This document shows positions 43,805-52,906 of a stretch of DNA of 64,000 bases, piece after piece (position 1 is the first letter of the stretch; each line of letters begins with the position of its first letter). The notes beneath the pieces are model-generated. The model was not told where the DNA came from. It worked only from the letters and a program-made list of their open reading frames with translations, and ran no database searches. Both the position numbers and the translations under genes were made by a program. This DNA comes from an uncultured Thioclava sp. Lineage in GTDB: Bacteria; Pseudomonadota; Alphaproteobacteria; Rhodobacterales; Rhodobacteraceae. The DNA is taken from contig NZ_CAJYBT010000006.1 of NCBI RefSeq assembly GCF_913064665.1, positions 1 to 64,000 of the forward strand. Reading direction: 5' to 3'.

Positions 43805-43830
43805 AGGCCCGCCACACTGGCGGGCCTTTT
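43805..43830 (+). terminator. Rho-independent terminator after tal
   Basis: AGGCCCGCC (43805-43813) pairs perfectly with GGCGGGCCT (43819-43827) around ACACT, followed by TTT. It separates tal from the DUF484-xerC unit. Confidence 0.88.
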
Positions 43831-43918
43831 GCGTCGGTCTCGGGATTTTATGCGCTGCATTTCGCGCCGCGTCGTGTATGCTGACAAAAAGAACAACGAC
43901 CCGAGCAGTGAGACAGGC

Positions 43919-44623
43919 ATGACCGAAACGGCCCTCGTGGAGCACCTCCGCGAACAAATCATTTCCGACCCCGATGTCATCTTGGAAGACCGCGATCTGA
44001 TGCGCGCGCTTGTCGCTGCCAATGAGGCGGCGATGGGGGGCAATATCGTCGATCTGCGCGGCATGGCGATGGCCCGCCTTGAGGCCCGGCTGGACCGGCT
44101 TGAAGACACTCATCGTTCGGTGATTGCAGCCGCGTATGAAAATCTTGCGGGGACCAATCAGGTGCATCGCGCGGTGCTGCGCATGCTTGACCCCATCGAT
44201 TTCCCGGCCTTCCTGACGAATTTGCGCTCGGATGTGGCCGAGATTTTGCGCGTCGATTCCGTGCGCCTCGTGCTGGAAAGCAAACAAAACGAGGATGACC
44301 CTGCGCTGCAAGTTCTCGGTGAGGTGCTTTGCGTCGCTGAGCCCGGTTTCGTGCAGGAATATCTACGCGCCGGACGCGGCGGAGCCCCGCGCGGCGTGGT
44401 GTTGCGCCAGACCGTTCCGGGATCAGAGGCGATCTATGGCGAGGCCGCCGACTGGATCCGATCCGAGGCGCTGATGCGTCTCGATCTGGGAGAGGGGCGG
44501 CTTCCGGGGATGCTGGTGATGGGCGCAGAAGACCCGCATCAGTTCAAACCCTCGCAGGGCACCGATCTGTTAGCATTTTTCGCAGGCGTGTTTGAGCGCG
44601 CGATGCGACGCTGGTTGGAATGA
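43919..44623 (+). CDS. DUF484 family protein (GAF-like), partner of xerC
   Basis: A 234-residue cytoplasmic protein from the ATG at 43919. It has the DUF484 layout: an N-terminal helical part (ISDPDVILEDRDLMRALV), a coiled segment, then a GAF-like domain from about 95 to the end. Its stop overlaps the xerC start (ATGA). DUF484 genes are widely found beside xerC, but their biochemical role is unknown. Confidence 0.9.
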   Translation: MTETALVEHLREQIISDPDVILEDRDLMRALVAANEAAMGGNIVDLRGMAMARLEARLDRLEDTHRSVIAAAYENLAGTNQVHRAVLRMLDPIDFPAFLTNLRSDVAEILRVDSVRLVLESKQNEDDPALQVLGEVLCVAEPGFVQEYLRAGRGGAPRGVVLRQTVPGSEAIYGEAADWIRSEALMRLDLGEGRLPGMLVMGAEDPHQFKPSQGTDLLAFFAGVFERAMRRWLE

Positions 44624-45537
44624 TGCTGGCCCCCGGGCTTGGGGCGGCGTTGGCCGAATGGCTATCGCATTTGCGCGCGCTCGACGGTGCCGCAGACAAT
44701 ACGATCGAGGCCTATCGCGCCGATGTCGCAGGCTTTCTGGGCTTCGTTCAAAACCATCATGGCGATGGATTTGGCACGGCGCGACTTGCCACGCTTGGTC
44801 CGACCGATATGCGGTCTTGGATGGCGCATGAGCGCGGACGCGGCTTGTCGGCGCGCTCGCTGGCGCGAGCCTTATCTTCGGTCAAAAGCTTCACCCGCTG
44901 GATGGCAGATCGCGAAGGTTTCGATGCCAGCCATGTCTTGCTGGCTCGCGCGCCGAAATATCAGCGAAAATTGCCGCGCCCTTTATCTGAAGACGGTGCG
45001 CGCGCGATGATCGATCAGGTCGATACGCAAGCCTCAGACCCGTGGATCGCCGCCCGGGATGTGGCGGTTCTGACACTGCTTTACGGCGGTGGATTGCGGA
45101 TATCCGAGGCGCTTGGGCTGACCGGCGAGCAGCACCCCCTGCCCGACGTGCTGCGCATCCGTGGCAAGGGCGACAAGGAACGACTGGTGCCGATACTGGG
45201 GGCCGCACGCGATGCGGTGGCCGAATATGTGCGCCTGTGCCCCTATCCCGCCGAACCCGGCCAGCCGCTGTTTCGCGGCAAGCGCGGTGGGGCGCTGAAC
45301 CCGCGATTGGTGTCGCGTGCGATGGAACAGGCCCGGATGGCGCTGGGACTGCCCGCGACCGCCACGCCGCACGCCATGCGCCACAGCTTTGCCACCCATC
45401 TTCTGGCCGCCGGGGGCGATTTGCGCGCGATTCAGGAATTGTTGGGCCATGCCAGCCTTGCAACCACGCAGATCTACACCGCCGTCGATGCCGCGCGCCT
45501 GATGGAGGTCTATGACAAGGCTCATCCGCGCGCCTGA
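44620..45537 (+). CDS. xerC: Tyrosine recombinase XerC
   Basis: A 305-residue site-specific recombinase. The N-terminal SAM-like core-binding domain (about 10-95) is followed by the catalytic domain with Arg in LYGGGLRISEALGL, Lys in RGKGDKERLVP, HxxR in HAMRHSFATHLL, GHASLATTQIY with the His and the nucleophilic Tyr. With XerD it resolves chromosome dimers at dif. It is translationally coupled to DUF484. Confidence 0.94.
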   Translation: MMLAPGLGAALAEWLSHLRALDGAADNTIEAYRADVAGFLGFVQNHHGDGFGTARLATLGPTDMRSWMAHERGRGLSARSLARALSSVKSFTRWMADREGFDASHVLLARAPKYQRKLPRPLSEDGARAMIDQVDTQASDPWIAARDVAVLTLLYGGGLRISEALGLTGEQHPLPDVLRIRGKGDKERLVPILGAARDAVAEYVRLCPYPAEPGQPLFRGKRGGALNPRLVSRAMEQARMALGLPATATPHAMRHSFATHLLAAGGDLRAIQELLGHASLATTQIYTAVDAARLMEVYDKAHPRA

Positions 45538-46004
45538 ACGCCGCTATTTCCCTGGGTGCTTATTTCGACGGCTTTAGATCTTCTGTCACGTCTTGGACCT
45601 GGTCCGGGTCCGCATGTTCAACGGGAAAGGACATGACGATTTCATCCCCGTAGTGCCCTGTCTGCACTCACAACATCAACCGCGCGCATGCCGCTGGCCA
45701 TTGCCACAAAGACGCAAAGCAAGATGCAATCTCGCCCGTCGGGCCCACTGCCGCTGCCGCCACCGGGACCTCCGCCAGAACAGGCCTCTGGCGAAAGCGA
45801 TGATCGCGAAAGCACGCTCTATGAATCGCAGTTCAACGCCCTCAGCATTGAGGATGACAGCCCCGACAGCACATCGTTGAGTGCGATGAATGCGAACGAC
45901 CAATATCTCGCGCTTCTGCCTGAATTTTCTTGATCCCAGCCGGGAACGGCGGCGGCGTTCGTTCGGTGGCTTGCGTCGCACGCAGGTTTTGGGCAGGAAG
46001 AGAT
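45538..46004. other. 467-bp stretch between xerC and pcs
   Basis: No recognised gene. The first 150 bp have lower G+C than the surroundings and show no clear hairpin terminator. One small plus-strand frame (45688-45933) is the only plausible coding content. The last 70 bp are the pcs leader, with GGAAGAG before its ATG. Confidence 0.6.
45688..45933 (+). CDS. Possible small Pro-rich/acidic protein (doubtful)
   Basis: An 81-codon frame with mainly G/C third positions. A Pro-rich stretch (PLPLPPPGPPPEQ, about residues 21-33) is followed by an acidic Ser/Asp-rich tail (GESDDRESTLYESQFNA...). No ribosome site is evident before the ATG and no family is recognised. It could be real, or the remnant of a larger gene, or chance. 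A minus-strand frame over the same bases looks like Arg-rich shadow. Confidence 0.3.
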   Translation: MPLAIATKTQSKMQSRPSGPLPLPPPGPPPEQASGESDDRESTLYESQFNALSIEDDSPDSTSLSAMNANDQYLALLPEFS

Positions 46005-46697
46005 ATGGACATTCGTATCAAAGCCCTCTGCGTTCACCTGCTCACAGCCACCGGCGCGGTGCTGTCAATGCTGGCTTTGCTGGCCGCAACCGACCAAAAA
46101 TGGAGCCTGATGTTCCTGTGGCTCGTCGTCGCCTTTTTCGTGGATGGCATTGATGGGCCTTTGGCGCGACGCTACGACGTAAAGTCCAACTCCCCGCTTT
46201 ATGACGGCGAACTGATGGATCTGATCGTCGACTATCTGACCTATGTTTTCATTCCGGCCTTCGCCCTGTTCAAATCGGGCTTGCTGCCGGGCTGGCCGGG
46301 CTGGCTTGCGATCATCGCGATCACCTATGGCAGTGTCGTCTATTTCTCGGACACGCGGATGAAAACAAAGGATAAATCCTTCTCCGGCTTTCCCGGAGCG
46401 TGGAACATGCTGGTGCTTGTGATGTTTGCGCTCTCGCCGCACCCCACGACGATTTTGATCATCGTCGTGGCTCTGACAGTCGCAATGTTCTTGCCGTTGA
46501 AATTCATCCATCCCGTGCGCACCAAGCGTTGGCGCGTCGTGTCCCTGCCCGTGGCACTCGCCTGGACCTTTTTCGCGGGTTGGGCGGCGTGGGTCAATTT
46601 TGATCCGGCAAGCTGGGCGCATTGGGGGCTTGTGATCACCTCATTCTACTTGCTGCTTGTCGGCATCGTTCAGCAAATCATTCCCGAACGCACCTGA
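46005..46697 (+). CDS. pcs: Phosphatidylcholine synthase (CDP-alcohol phosphatidyltransferase)
   Basis: A 230-residue membrane enzyme from the ATG at 46005 (GGAAGAG upstream). The active site DGIDGPLARRYDV...YDGELMDLIVDYLTY (about 48-79) keeps DG..AR and G...D...D with the longer spacing typical of bacterial Pcs rather than of other CDP-alcohol transferases. It condenses choline with CDP-diacylglycerol to make phosphatidylcholine in one step. Six to eight helices are predicted. The choline requirement implies uptake genes elsewhere. Confidence 0.9.
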   Translation: MDIRIKALCVHLLTATGAVLSMLALLAATDQKWSLMFLWLVVAFFVDGIDGPLARRYDVKSNSPLYDGELMDLIVDYLTYVFIPAFALFKSGLLPGWPGWLAIIAITYGSVVYFSDTRMKTKDKSFSGFPGAWNMLVLVMFALSPHPTTILIIVVALTVAMFLPLKFIHPVRTKRWRVVSLPVALAWTFFAGWAAWVNFDPASWAHWGLVITSFYLLLVGIVQQIIPERT

Positions 46698-46837
46698 ACA
46701 CCAAACCCCACATCAATAGTGGCGATTTGGTTGTGACGTCAGTGCCGCCACTGCGTTGGCGCAAAACGCGCATACGGAAAAATCACAGCGGCCAAACTGG
46801 CGGCCGCGCCCACCCGCAGGGGTGGCCAAACCACAGC

Positions 46838-47251
46838 TTAAAGCGGCTTTTCCATATCGCGATGGGGAATGCCTGCATCATCATAGGGCGCGCCATAGGC
46901 CACAAAGCCCAAGCCTTCGTAAAACCCGATCGCAGAAACCTGCGCCGAGAGATAGACCCGCGTGCAGCCCAGCGCGCTGAGCCGCGCACAGGACTCGCGC
47001 ACCAAAGCAGCGCCCAAGCCAGTCCCGCGCATCGGCTTGGCCACACAAAGCCGGCCAATCTTGCCTTTTGCCCCGACAACCAGCAACCGCGCGGTGCCCA
47101 AGGGCGTCTCCCCGTCACGCGCCAGCAAATGCAGCGCATCACCATCCAGATCATCCCATTCATCGGGTTCGCTGATGCCCTGTTCCTCGATGAACACAGC
47201 CCGGCGCAAAGCGTGGCACAGAGAGATATCTTCAACCGTCTCGATAATCAT
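46838..47251 (-). CDS. GNAT family N-acetyltransferase
   Basis: A 137-residue GNAT-fold acetyltransferase. The acetyl-CoA loop region [17 protein letters not shown] lies at about 68-84, followed by [17 protein letters not shown], the usual C-terminal part. Substrate unknown. Its start overlaps the dapE stop (ATGA), so it is expressed with dapE. A weak hairpin (46788-46807) follows its stop. Confidence 0.88.
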   Translation of the reverse strand: MIIETVEDISLCHALRRAVFIEEQGISEPDEWDDLDGDALHLLARDGETPLGTARLLVVGAKGKIGRLCVAKPMRGTGLGAALVRESCARLSALGCTRVYLSAQVSAIGFYEGLGFVAYGAPYDDAGIPHRDMEKPL

Positions 47252-48390
47252 GCGAAATAGGCCTTTAGCGCGCGGGCATAGACCCGTTTGAGGGTTTCGA
47301 TTTGGTCCACTGGCACGCGCTCATCGACCTGATGCATCCGGTCCCCGACCAGCCCGAATTCCACGACCGGGCAATGATCTTTGACAAAGCGCGCATCCGA
47401 AGTGCCCCCAGACGTCGAGAGTTCCGGCGCCATACCGGTTTCCGCCTGAACCGCATCCGCAACCAAATCGACAAACGGGCCGGGCGGGGTGACAAAACTT
47501 TCGCCCGAAATATCGGGGTTGAGAGTAAAATCAACGCCAGTTTGCGTCGTGATGCCTTGGGCCAGTTCATGCGCCCACGCAATTAGCGACGCGCCCGTAT
47601 GGGCATCGTTGAAGCGGATATTCACCGTCGCCTTGGCCCGCGCCGGGATCACGTTATTGGCCGGGTTGGCGCAGTCGATCGTGGTGATCTGCACACTTGT
47701 CGGCTGAAAATGTTTCGTGCCCGGATCAAGCGGCTCTGCCACCATCTGCCCAAGCAAAGCGACCAATGCATGCAGCGGGTTTTTCGCGCGATGGGGATAG
47801 GCAGCATGGCCCTGCACCCCCTCGGCCTCGATGTAAAATGTCATCGAGCCACGCCGCCCGATTTTCATCATCTGCCCCATCACCTCGGGGCAGGTCGGCT
47901 CACCCACCAGACAGACTGACATCGCCTCGCCCTGATCGGCCATCCAGTCAAGCAATGCGCGGGTGCCATCACGCCCCGGCCCTTCTTCATCGCCGGTGAT
48001 CGCCAAGATCACCGCGCCGTCGGGCGGGGTGGCGCGCACGAAATCCACCGCAGCGGCGGCAAAGGCGGCCACGCCCGATTTCATGTCTTGCGCCCCACGT
48101 CCCCACAAAACGCCCGAATTTATCTCGCCACCAAACGGGTCATGGCTCCAGGCACGCGCGTCGCCAACCGGCACGACATCGGTATGGCCGTTGAAGCCAA
48201 AGGTCTTGGCCGCCCCCTTCGCCCCCCAGCGCGCAAACAAATTGGGCGTGCCATTGCGATCCACGCGCGTGCAGCTAAACCCAGCCCCCGTAAGCAGGGA
48301 TTGCAGCAACACCAGCGCCCCGCCCTCATCAGGGGTGACCGAGGGGCAGCGGATCAGATCGGCGCTTAGGGCAACGGCATCGGTGGTCAT
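47248..48390 (-). CDS. dapE: Succinyl-diaminopimelate desuccinylase
   Basis: A 380-residue M20-family di-zinc hydrolase of lysine and cell-wall synthesis, releasing succinate from N-succinyl-LL-DAP. Metal and catalytic residues are visible in [12 protein letters not shown] (about 68-79), [15 protein letters not shown] and [15 protein letters not shown] (about 132-146), and HCPVVEFG near the C-terminus. Length matches DapE. It leads the dapE-GNAT pair. Confidence 0.95.
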   Translation of the reverse strand: MTTDAVALSADLIRCPSVTPDEGGALVLLQSLLTGAGFSCTRVDRNGTPNLFARWGAKGAAKTFGFNGHTDVVPVGDARAWSHDPFGGEINSGVLWGRGAQDMKSGVAAFAAAAVDFVRATPPDGAVILAITGDEEGPGRDGTRALLDWMADQGEAMSVCLVGEPTCPEVMGQMMKIGRRGSMTFYIEAEGVQGHAAYPHRAKNPLHALVALLGQMVAEPLDPGTKHFQPTSVQITTIDCANPANNVIPARAKATVNIRFNDAHTGASLIAWAHELAQGITTQTGVDFTLNPDISGESFVTPPGPFVDLVADAVQAETGMAPELSTSGGTSDARFVKDHCPVVEFGLVGDRMHQVDERVPVDQIETLKRVYARALKAYFA

Positions 48391-48663
48391 TTGCGCTCCT
48401 TTCGATATCGCTCACAGGAGTAAAGCGCAGGCGCGGTGCGGGCAATGGCTGTTGCAACACCGCCACCGCTGCTCGCCATTGCGAAACCGGGGCCTCGTAA
48501 TCGCCGTAAAACCTGTCAGTATAAAGAAAAATATAAACGGCCCGAGGCAGGGCAACACGAGCAGGGCAAAAGCCCACACCAAATAAACGAGGCCAAATGG
48601 CCCGCGAAATGCGGCAATGACCGCAAATGTGTTGCGCTGTCTTCGAGGGGTTCGGGGGCAGAA

Positions 48664-48987
48664 ATGGCTGAGTTGACCTATGATCTAAGCGCGACTGCGA
48701 TAGAGATGGCACAGGATGCTGGCGCGCAACCGCTGGTCTGGCGCGGCTCCAAAACCGGCACGGCGGAGACCGAGCTTGCCCCGATCCGCATTCGCAAAGG
48801 CACGTTTGGGGCAACCCGCGATCAGATTGTGTCGCCCCAGCATCGCGTGCTGGTGCGCGATCCGAGCGCCGAAATCCTGACGCTTTTTCCTGAACTCGAT
48901 CCGCTCACCGGCATAGGCTACGGCGCACCCGCCCGCCCGCTGCTGCGCAGCTTCGAGGCCAGCTTGCTGCAAAGGCGCGCCGCATGA
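48664..48987 (+). pseudogene. Hint-domain protein remnant (truncated, internal deletion)
   Basis: A 107-residue frame with a GGGGG ribosome-like site. It contains QPLVWRGSK, ELAPIRIRKG and SPQHRVLV of the Rhodobacterales Hint (Hedgehog/intein) domain, but not the N-terminal catalytic Cys block. HRVLV is joined almost directly to EILTLFPELDPL...YGAPARPLLRSFEA, the normal extreme C-terminus, so the last Hint strands are missing. It ends in an ATGA overlap with an intact Hint gene. It may still be translated; alternatively it is a reduced functional family member. Confidence 0.55.
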
Positions 48988-50087
48988 GTCACACATCTGG
49001 TTGGATTGCCGCCTTTGAGGCCCATCGCGGCCCTTACCGCTTTGATGATCGCGTTTTGCCGGCGATGCTGGCGCAAGGCACGTTGATGCTGGAATTCACG
49101 CTGGTGCGGGGCGAAAACGGCCCCCTACCGCTGATCCATCTGGAAAACCGCGCCGCTGGCTGGCGTGAATTTCTCTCGCTCGGGCTGGACGCGCAGGGGC
49201 GCATCGCGCTGACGCAGCGGCGCGGCGATCTGGTGCATGCGATTTCGCTTGATGCCAAGCAGGAAATCATGACCGGCGGGCGCATGCGGTTGAGCTGGCG
49301 CTGGGATGGGCCGGGCCGGGAAAGCCTGCTGACGCTCAAGGCGCTGGATCACGGGACGTTGCGCCAACATTCCGGGCGTGCGCCGCTGCCGCTGACGCGC
49401 ACTGAGGCGCTGGCGCTGGTTGCGGGTGATGGTCGCGCCAAGATCGGGCCGCGCGTGTCCTGGCTGGCGCTGGGCGATCATTTGCATCCGCTGGGACCGG
49501 GCGCGTGCTTTGCCCCCGCAACCCCGATCGAGACGCCGCAAGGACCGCGCCCCGCAGCGCATATCAAAGCAGGCGATCAGGTGCTGACAAGCGATGCCGG
49601 GCCGCAAGACGTTGTCTGGGCTGGTCGCATCTCTCTACCCGCCTTGGGCCATCTGCGCCCGGTACAGTTGCGCGCCCCGGTCTTCGGCAAAACTCGGGAT
49701 CTGTGGCTGCTCCCGCAACATCGTATCGCGCTATGTGGACCCTCGGTCGACTATATTCTGGGCGAAGAAAAGGTGCTGATCGAGGCACATCACCTCGTCG
49801 ATGCCTGTACTGCGCTACAACCGGATCGGCCCGGATTGCTTAGCTGGCAAGGGATCTTGCTGGGCGGGCATCATTTGCTGATCGCGGATGGGTGCGAGGT
49901 GGAAAGCCTGCATATCGGGCGGCTTGCGCGCCAACCTCTGCTGGCCGCGACAACCGCTTTGGCCGATCTCGCGCGTGCTGGCAGCTTGCCGCTGCATCGC
50001 AAACCCGCGCTCAAGATCGCCAGCGGATACGAGGCCACGACTTTGGCCGCAGCGCGCCGTCACGGGCGCGGCCCAGTCGCCGCCTGA
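48984..50087 (+). CDS. Hint (Hedgehog/intein) domain protein with N-terminal beta domain
   Basis: A 367-residue protein. An N-terminal region (about 1-170), probably a beta-sandwich (MLEFTLVRGENGPLPLIHLENRA, RLSWRWDGPG), is followed by a Hint_2-type domain at about 173-320: the Cys block GACFAPATPIETPQGPRPA, GDQVLTSDAGPQDVVWAG, LRPVQLRAPVFG, PQHRIAL and HHLLIADGCEVES. Hint domains cleave or rearrange their own backbone. In this family they are often attached to secreted or Ca-binding proteins, but no secretion repeats are seen here. Function unknown. Confidence 0.82.
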   Translation: MSHTSGWIAAFEAHRGPYRFDDRVLPAMLAQGTLMLEFTLVRGENGPLPLIHLENRAAGWREFLSLGLDAQGRIALTQRRGDLVHAISLDAKQEIMTGGRMRLSWRWDGPGRESLLTLKALDHGTLRQHSGRAPLPLTRTEALALVAGDGRAKIGPRVSWLALGDHLHPLGPGACFAPATPIETPQGPRPAAHIKAGDQVLTSDAGPQDVVWAGRISLPALGHLRPVQLRAPVFGKTRDLWLLPQHRIALCGPSVDYILGEEKVLIEAHHLVDACTALQPDRPGLLSWQGILLGGHHLLIADGCEVESLHIGRLARQPLLAATTALADLARAGSLPLHRKPALKIASGYEATTLAAARRHGRGPVAA

Positions 50088-50115
50088 TCCTATCGCCGCC
50101 AAATCCTATCGCCGC

Positions 50116-50874
50116 CTAGCCCATCAGGGCGCGACGCACCAGATTGGCGCCCGCGAGACCCAGCAAGATCAGCGTCAGGCGGCGAAACAGCACCGGATCC
50201 AGCCGGTCCTGCGCGCCAAATCCCAACCGCATCCCGATCAAAGCAGGCACCACCATCAGCGCCGAAAGCGGCACGGTCTGCGCATTCAGCACGCCAGACG
50301 CCAGATGCGACCCGGTCAAAATCACCGAGCCGATCATGAACACGACGCCCTGAATACGCACCGCTTCGCGTTTGGGCGCATGAATAGACAGCAAATAAAC
50401 GATCAGCGGCGGCCCCCAAATGCCTGAAATGCCGCCATATAACCCGCCGATGATGCCCAAAATACTCTCGGTCAGCTTGCGATGATGCATCGGCAGCACC
50501 AAGGGCCGCCCGGACAGCTGCCAGATCGCAAAGGCAACAATCGGCACTCCCAGCAGCAGATACATCGTGTTTTGCGGGATGATGCGCACAAAGCCCGCAC
50601 TGATCGGAATGAACACGATAATCATTGCGATAAATATCTGATAGCGCCGGATCGAGCCCCACGCCGCCCCCACGCCTTGCCGGAACGCTTGAATAAGATT
50701 GCTCACCAAAGTGGGCAGGATCAGCAGCGCCAGCGCGATCTCGGGCGGTAGAAACGAGGCAAAACTCGACAGCATGATCATCGGCATCGCGAATCCGACC
50801 GCACCTTTGACGAATCCCGCAAACAGCGTCACCGCCAGCGCCATGGCGATTTGCCAAGTCTCTAGTCCTGCCAT
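50116..50874 (-). CDS. Sulfite/organosulfonate exporter TauE/SafE family protein
   Basis: A 252-residue membrane protein from the ATG at 50874 (GGGGAAAGAG upstream). About eight helices are arranged as two repeats, with the family motifs FVKGAVGFAMPMIML (about 20-34) and IIGGLYGGISGIWGPPLIVYLL (about 143-164). It probably exports sulfite, sulfoacetate or another small anion. It diverges from mcd across 208 bp. No sulfur-metabolism gene is adjacent, so the substrate is open. Confidence 0.88.
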   Translation of the reverse strand: MAGLETWQIAMALAVTLFAGFVKGAVGFAMPMIMLSSFASFLPPEIALALLILPTLVSNLIQAFRQGVGAAWGSIRRYQIFIAMIIVFIPISAGFVRIIPQNTMYLLLGVPIVAFAIWQLSGRPLVLPMHHRKLTESILGIIGGLYGGISGIWGPPLIVYLLSIHAPKREAVRIQGVVFMIGSVILTGSHLASGVLNAQTVPLSALMVVPALIGMRLGFGAQDRLDPVLFRRLTLILLGLAGANLVRRALMG

Positions 50875-51035
50875 CTCTTTCCCCCCGTTTGGCTTGCTTG
50901 TAGCGCGTTTTGTCGGCGTAGCCAGCCCACGGGCAAAATCGCGCAAAGATCGGGCGTGCCAGCCAAATATCCAGACTCGGCGCGACATTTTAGGTCTTGA
51001 GCATAGCTTCTCGCGTATTTTAATTGCGCTGCGAG

Positions 51036-51065
51036 TGCAAAATACCTATGCACTATGCAACTGCA
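51036..51065. promoter_or_regulatory. Cluster of four TGCA motifs upstream of mcd
   Basis: TGCA occurs at 51036, 51049, 51056 and 51062, just before the GGGAG ribosome site of mcd, in an A+T-rich stretch (GTGCAAAATACCTATGCAC). Short-chain fatty-acyl-CoA regulators (ScfR/PccR/RamB type) are reported to bind TTTGCAA-like sites. Whether these motifs are such a site is untested. Confidence 0.3.
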
Positions 51066-51082
51066 GAATAGGGAGCCGATTC

Positions 51083-52747
51083 ATGGCGCATGACGGGGCC
51101 GATATAGTGATGACGATCATTCTGGATGACCTTCTAACACGCAGCGAAGCGGCCTTGCCTGAACTGGCGGCGCTTGTCTCGCAGGCGACCGAAGCTTTGC
51201 GCGCGAAAGCCAGCAAGGATGGGCGCATTTCTGGCGCGTTGCTTGAGGCGCATCAGTATCAGGCCCACGGACTGGCATGGCTGACAACCTATGAGCAATC
51301 GCTCAAACAGTTGCATGGCTGGGCCAAGCGACTGGCCGATGAGGGCAAGTTCGGTGAGATCGAACAGTTGATCCTGCAAATCGGCTTTGGTGAATATCTC
51401 GCTCAGATCGCTGGCGGCATCCAGATGAACCAGGGCGAGATGGTGCGCCTTGCCGATATGGACATCAGCTGGACCCCATCCGACGCTGCCGCCACGCTGA
51501 TCGCCTCAGGCAACTCCAACGCCGCGCGCTTGCGTCTGGTCGAGCTGATGCAAGATATTCAAGGCCGTTCAATCTTTGGCCAATCCGGTCTGGATGACGA
51601 GCTGGAGATGATCCGCGAGCAATTCTACCGTTACGCCGAGGACCGGGTGAAACCCTTTGCCCATGAATGGCACCTCAAGGACGAGCTGATCCCGATGTCG
51701 GTGATCGAGGAACTGGCGGAACTGGGCGTGTTCGGCCTGACCATCCCCGAAGAATATGGCGGGCTGGGCCTGTCCAAAGCGACGATGGCCGTCGTGACCG
51801 AGGAACTTTCGCGCGGCTATATCGGGGTGGGCTCGCTTGGCACGCGCTCCGAGATCGCGGCAGAGCTGATCATCTGCGGCGGCACCCAAGAGCAGAAAGA
51901 AAAGTGGCTGCCCGGTCTGGCCAGCGGCGAGATCCTGAGCACCGCGGTCTTCACCGAACCCAATACCGGATCGGATCTTGGATCGTTGCGCACCCGTGCA
52001 GTCAAAGATGGTGAAGATTGGGTCGTGACCGGCAACAAGACGTGGATCACCCACGCCGCGCGCACCCATGTCATGACGCTGCTGGCGCGCACCAACCCCG
52101 ATTCCAGCGATTATAAGGGCCTGTCGATGTTCCTGGCCGAGAAGACGCCGGGCACCGATGACGCCCCCTTCCCCACGCCCGGCATGACCGGCGGCGAGAT
52201 CGAGGTGCTGGGCTATCGCGGCATGAAGGAATACGAGCTGGCCTTTGACGGCTTTCGCGTGAAGGGCGAGAACCTGCTGGGCGGCGAAGAGGGCAAGGGT
52301 TTCAAGCAGCTCATGGAGACGTTTGAATCTGCGCGCATCCAGACCGCCGCGCGCGCCGTGGGCGTGGCGCAATCAGCGCTGGAAATCGGCATGCAATATG
52401 CGATTGATCGCAAGCAATTCGGCAAATCGCTGATCGAGTTTCCGCGGGTGGCCTCCAAACTGGCGATGATGGCGGTCGAAACCATGATCGCGCGCCAGTT
52501 GACCTATTTCTCGGCATGGGAAAAGGATCACGGCCATCGCTGCGATCTTGAGGCGGGCATGGCGAAACTGCTGGGGGCGCGGGTCGCTTGGGCGGCTGCC
52601 GATAACGCGCTGCAAATCCACGGCGGCAACGGGTTCGCGCTGGAATATCAAATCTCGCGTATTCTGTGTGACGCACGCATCCTCAATATCTTTGAGGGCG
52701 CGGCAGAAATTCAGGCGCAGGTCATCGCGCGGCGTCTGCTCGGCTAA
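51083..52747 (+). CDS. mcd: (2S)-methylsuccinyl-CoA dehydrogenase (ethylmalonyl-CoA pathway)
   Basis: A 554-residue acyl-CoA dehydrogenase with an extra N-terminal domain of about 160 residues, the hallmark of Mcd compared with ordinary 380-residue enzymes. The start ATG at 51083 has GGGAG 7 nt upstream. The catalytic part shows GVFGLTIPEEYGGLGLS, STAVFTEPNTGSDLGSLRT, AIDRKQFGKSLIEFPRV and QIHGGNGFALEYQISRILCDARIL. Mcd oxidises methylsuccinyl-CoA to mesaconyl-CoA in C2 assimilation. The other pathway genes (ccr, ecm, mch) are not in the window. Confidence 0.9.
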   Translation: MAHDGADIVMTIILDDLLTRSEAALPELAALVSQATEALRAKASKDGRISGALLEAHQYQAHGLAWLTTYEQSLKQLHGWAKRLADEGKFGEIEQLILQIGFGEYLAQIAGGIQMNQGEMVRLADMDISWTPSDAAATLIASGNSNAARLRLVELMQDIQGRSIFGQSGLDDELEMIREQFYRYAEDRVKPFAHEWHLKDELIPMSVIEELAELGVFGLTIPEEYGGLGLSKATMAVVTEELSRGYIGVGSLGTRSEIAAELIICGGTQEQKEKWLPGLASGEILSTAVFTEPNTGSDLGSLRTRAVKDGEDWVVTGNKTWITHAARTHVMTLLARTNPDSSDYKGLSMFLAEKTPGTDDAPFPTPGMTGGEIEVLGYRGMKEYELAFDGFRVKGENLLGGEEGKGFKQLMETFESARIQTAARAVGVAQSALEIGMQYAIDRKQFGKSLIEFPRVASKLAMMAVETMIARQLTYFSAWEKDHGHRCDLEAGMAKLLGARVAWAAADNALQIHGGNGFALEYQISRILCDARILNIFEGAAEIQAQVIARRLLG

Positions 52748-52768
52748 GGCTGTTTGTTCCAGACCCTC

Positions 52769-52797
52769 AAGGCGGCGTCCCTGAGGCGCCGCCTTTT
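52769..52797 (+). terminator. Rho-independent terminator after mcd
   Basis: AAGGCGGCG (52769-52777) pairs with CGCCGCCTT (52787-52795) around a 9-nt loop, followed by TT. It lies 22 nt after the mcd stop. Confidence 0.88.
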
Positions 52798-52906
52798 GCA
52801 TAGGTGGCAACTGCGCCACAAGTGATGCTCCAGCGCGTCGGGGCAAGCTTGACTTCACCCCCGCCCTCCCCAATTTGAACACAACCGCTCACATTAGGAG
52901 GGCCGT

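Noticed and set aside
46700..46837. Weak hairpins between pcs and the GNAT gene as terminators
   Set aside because: The stems are short (about 6 bp) and the T run is separated from the stem on the minus strand, so they were not annotated as firm terminators.
50699..51082. 128-codon upstream extension of mcd
   Set aside because: It overlaps the divergent transporter gene and the promoter region; the ATG at 51083 has a good ribosome site and gives the family length.
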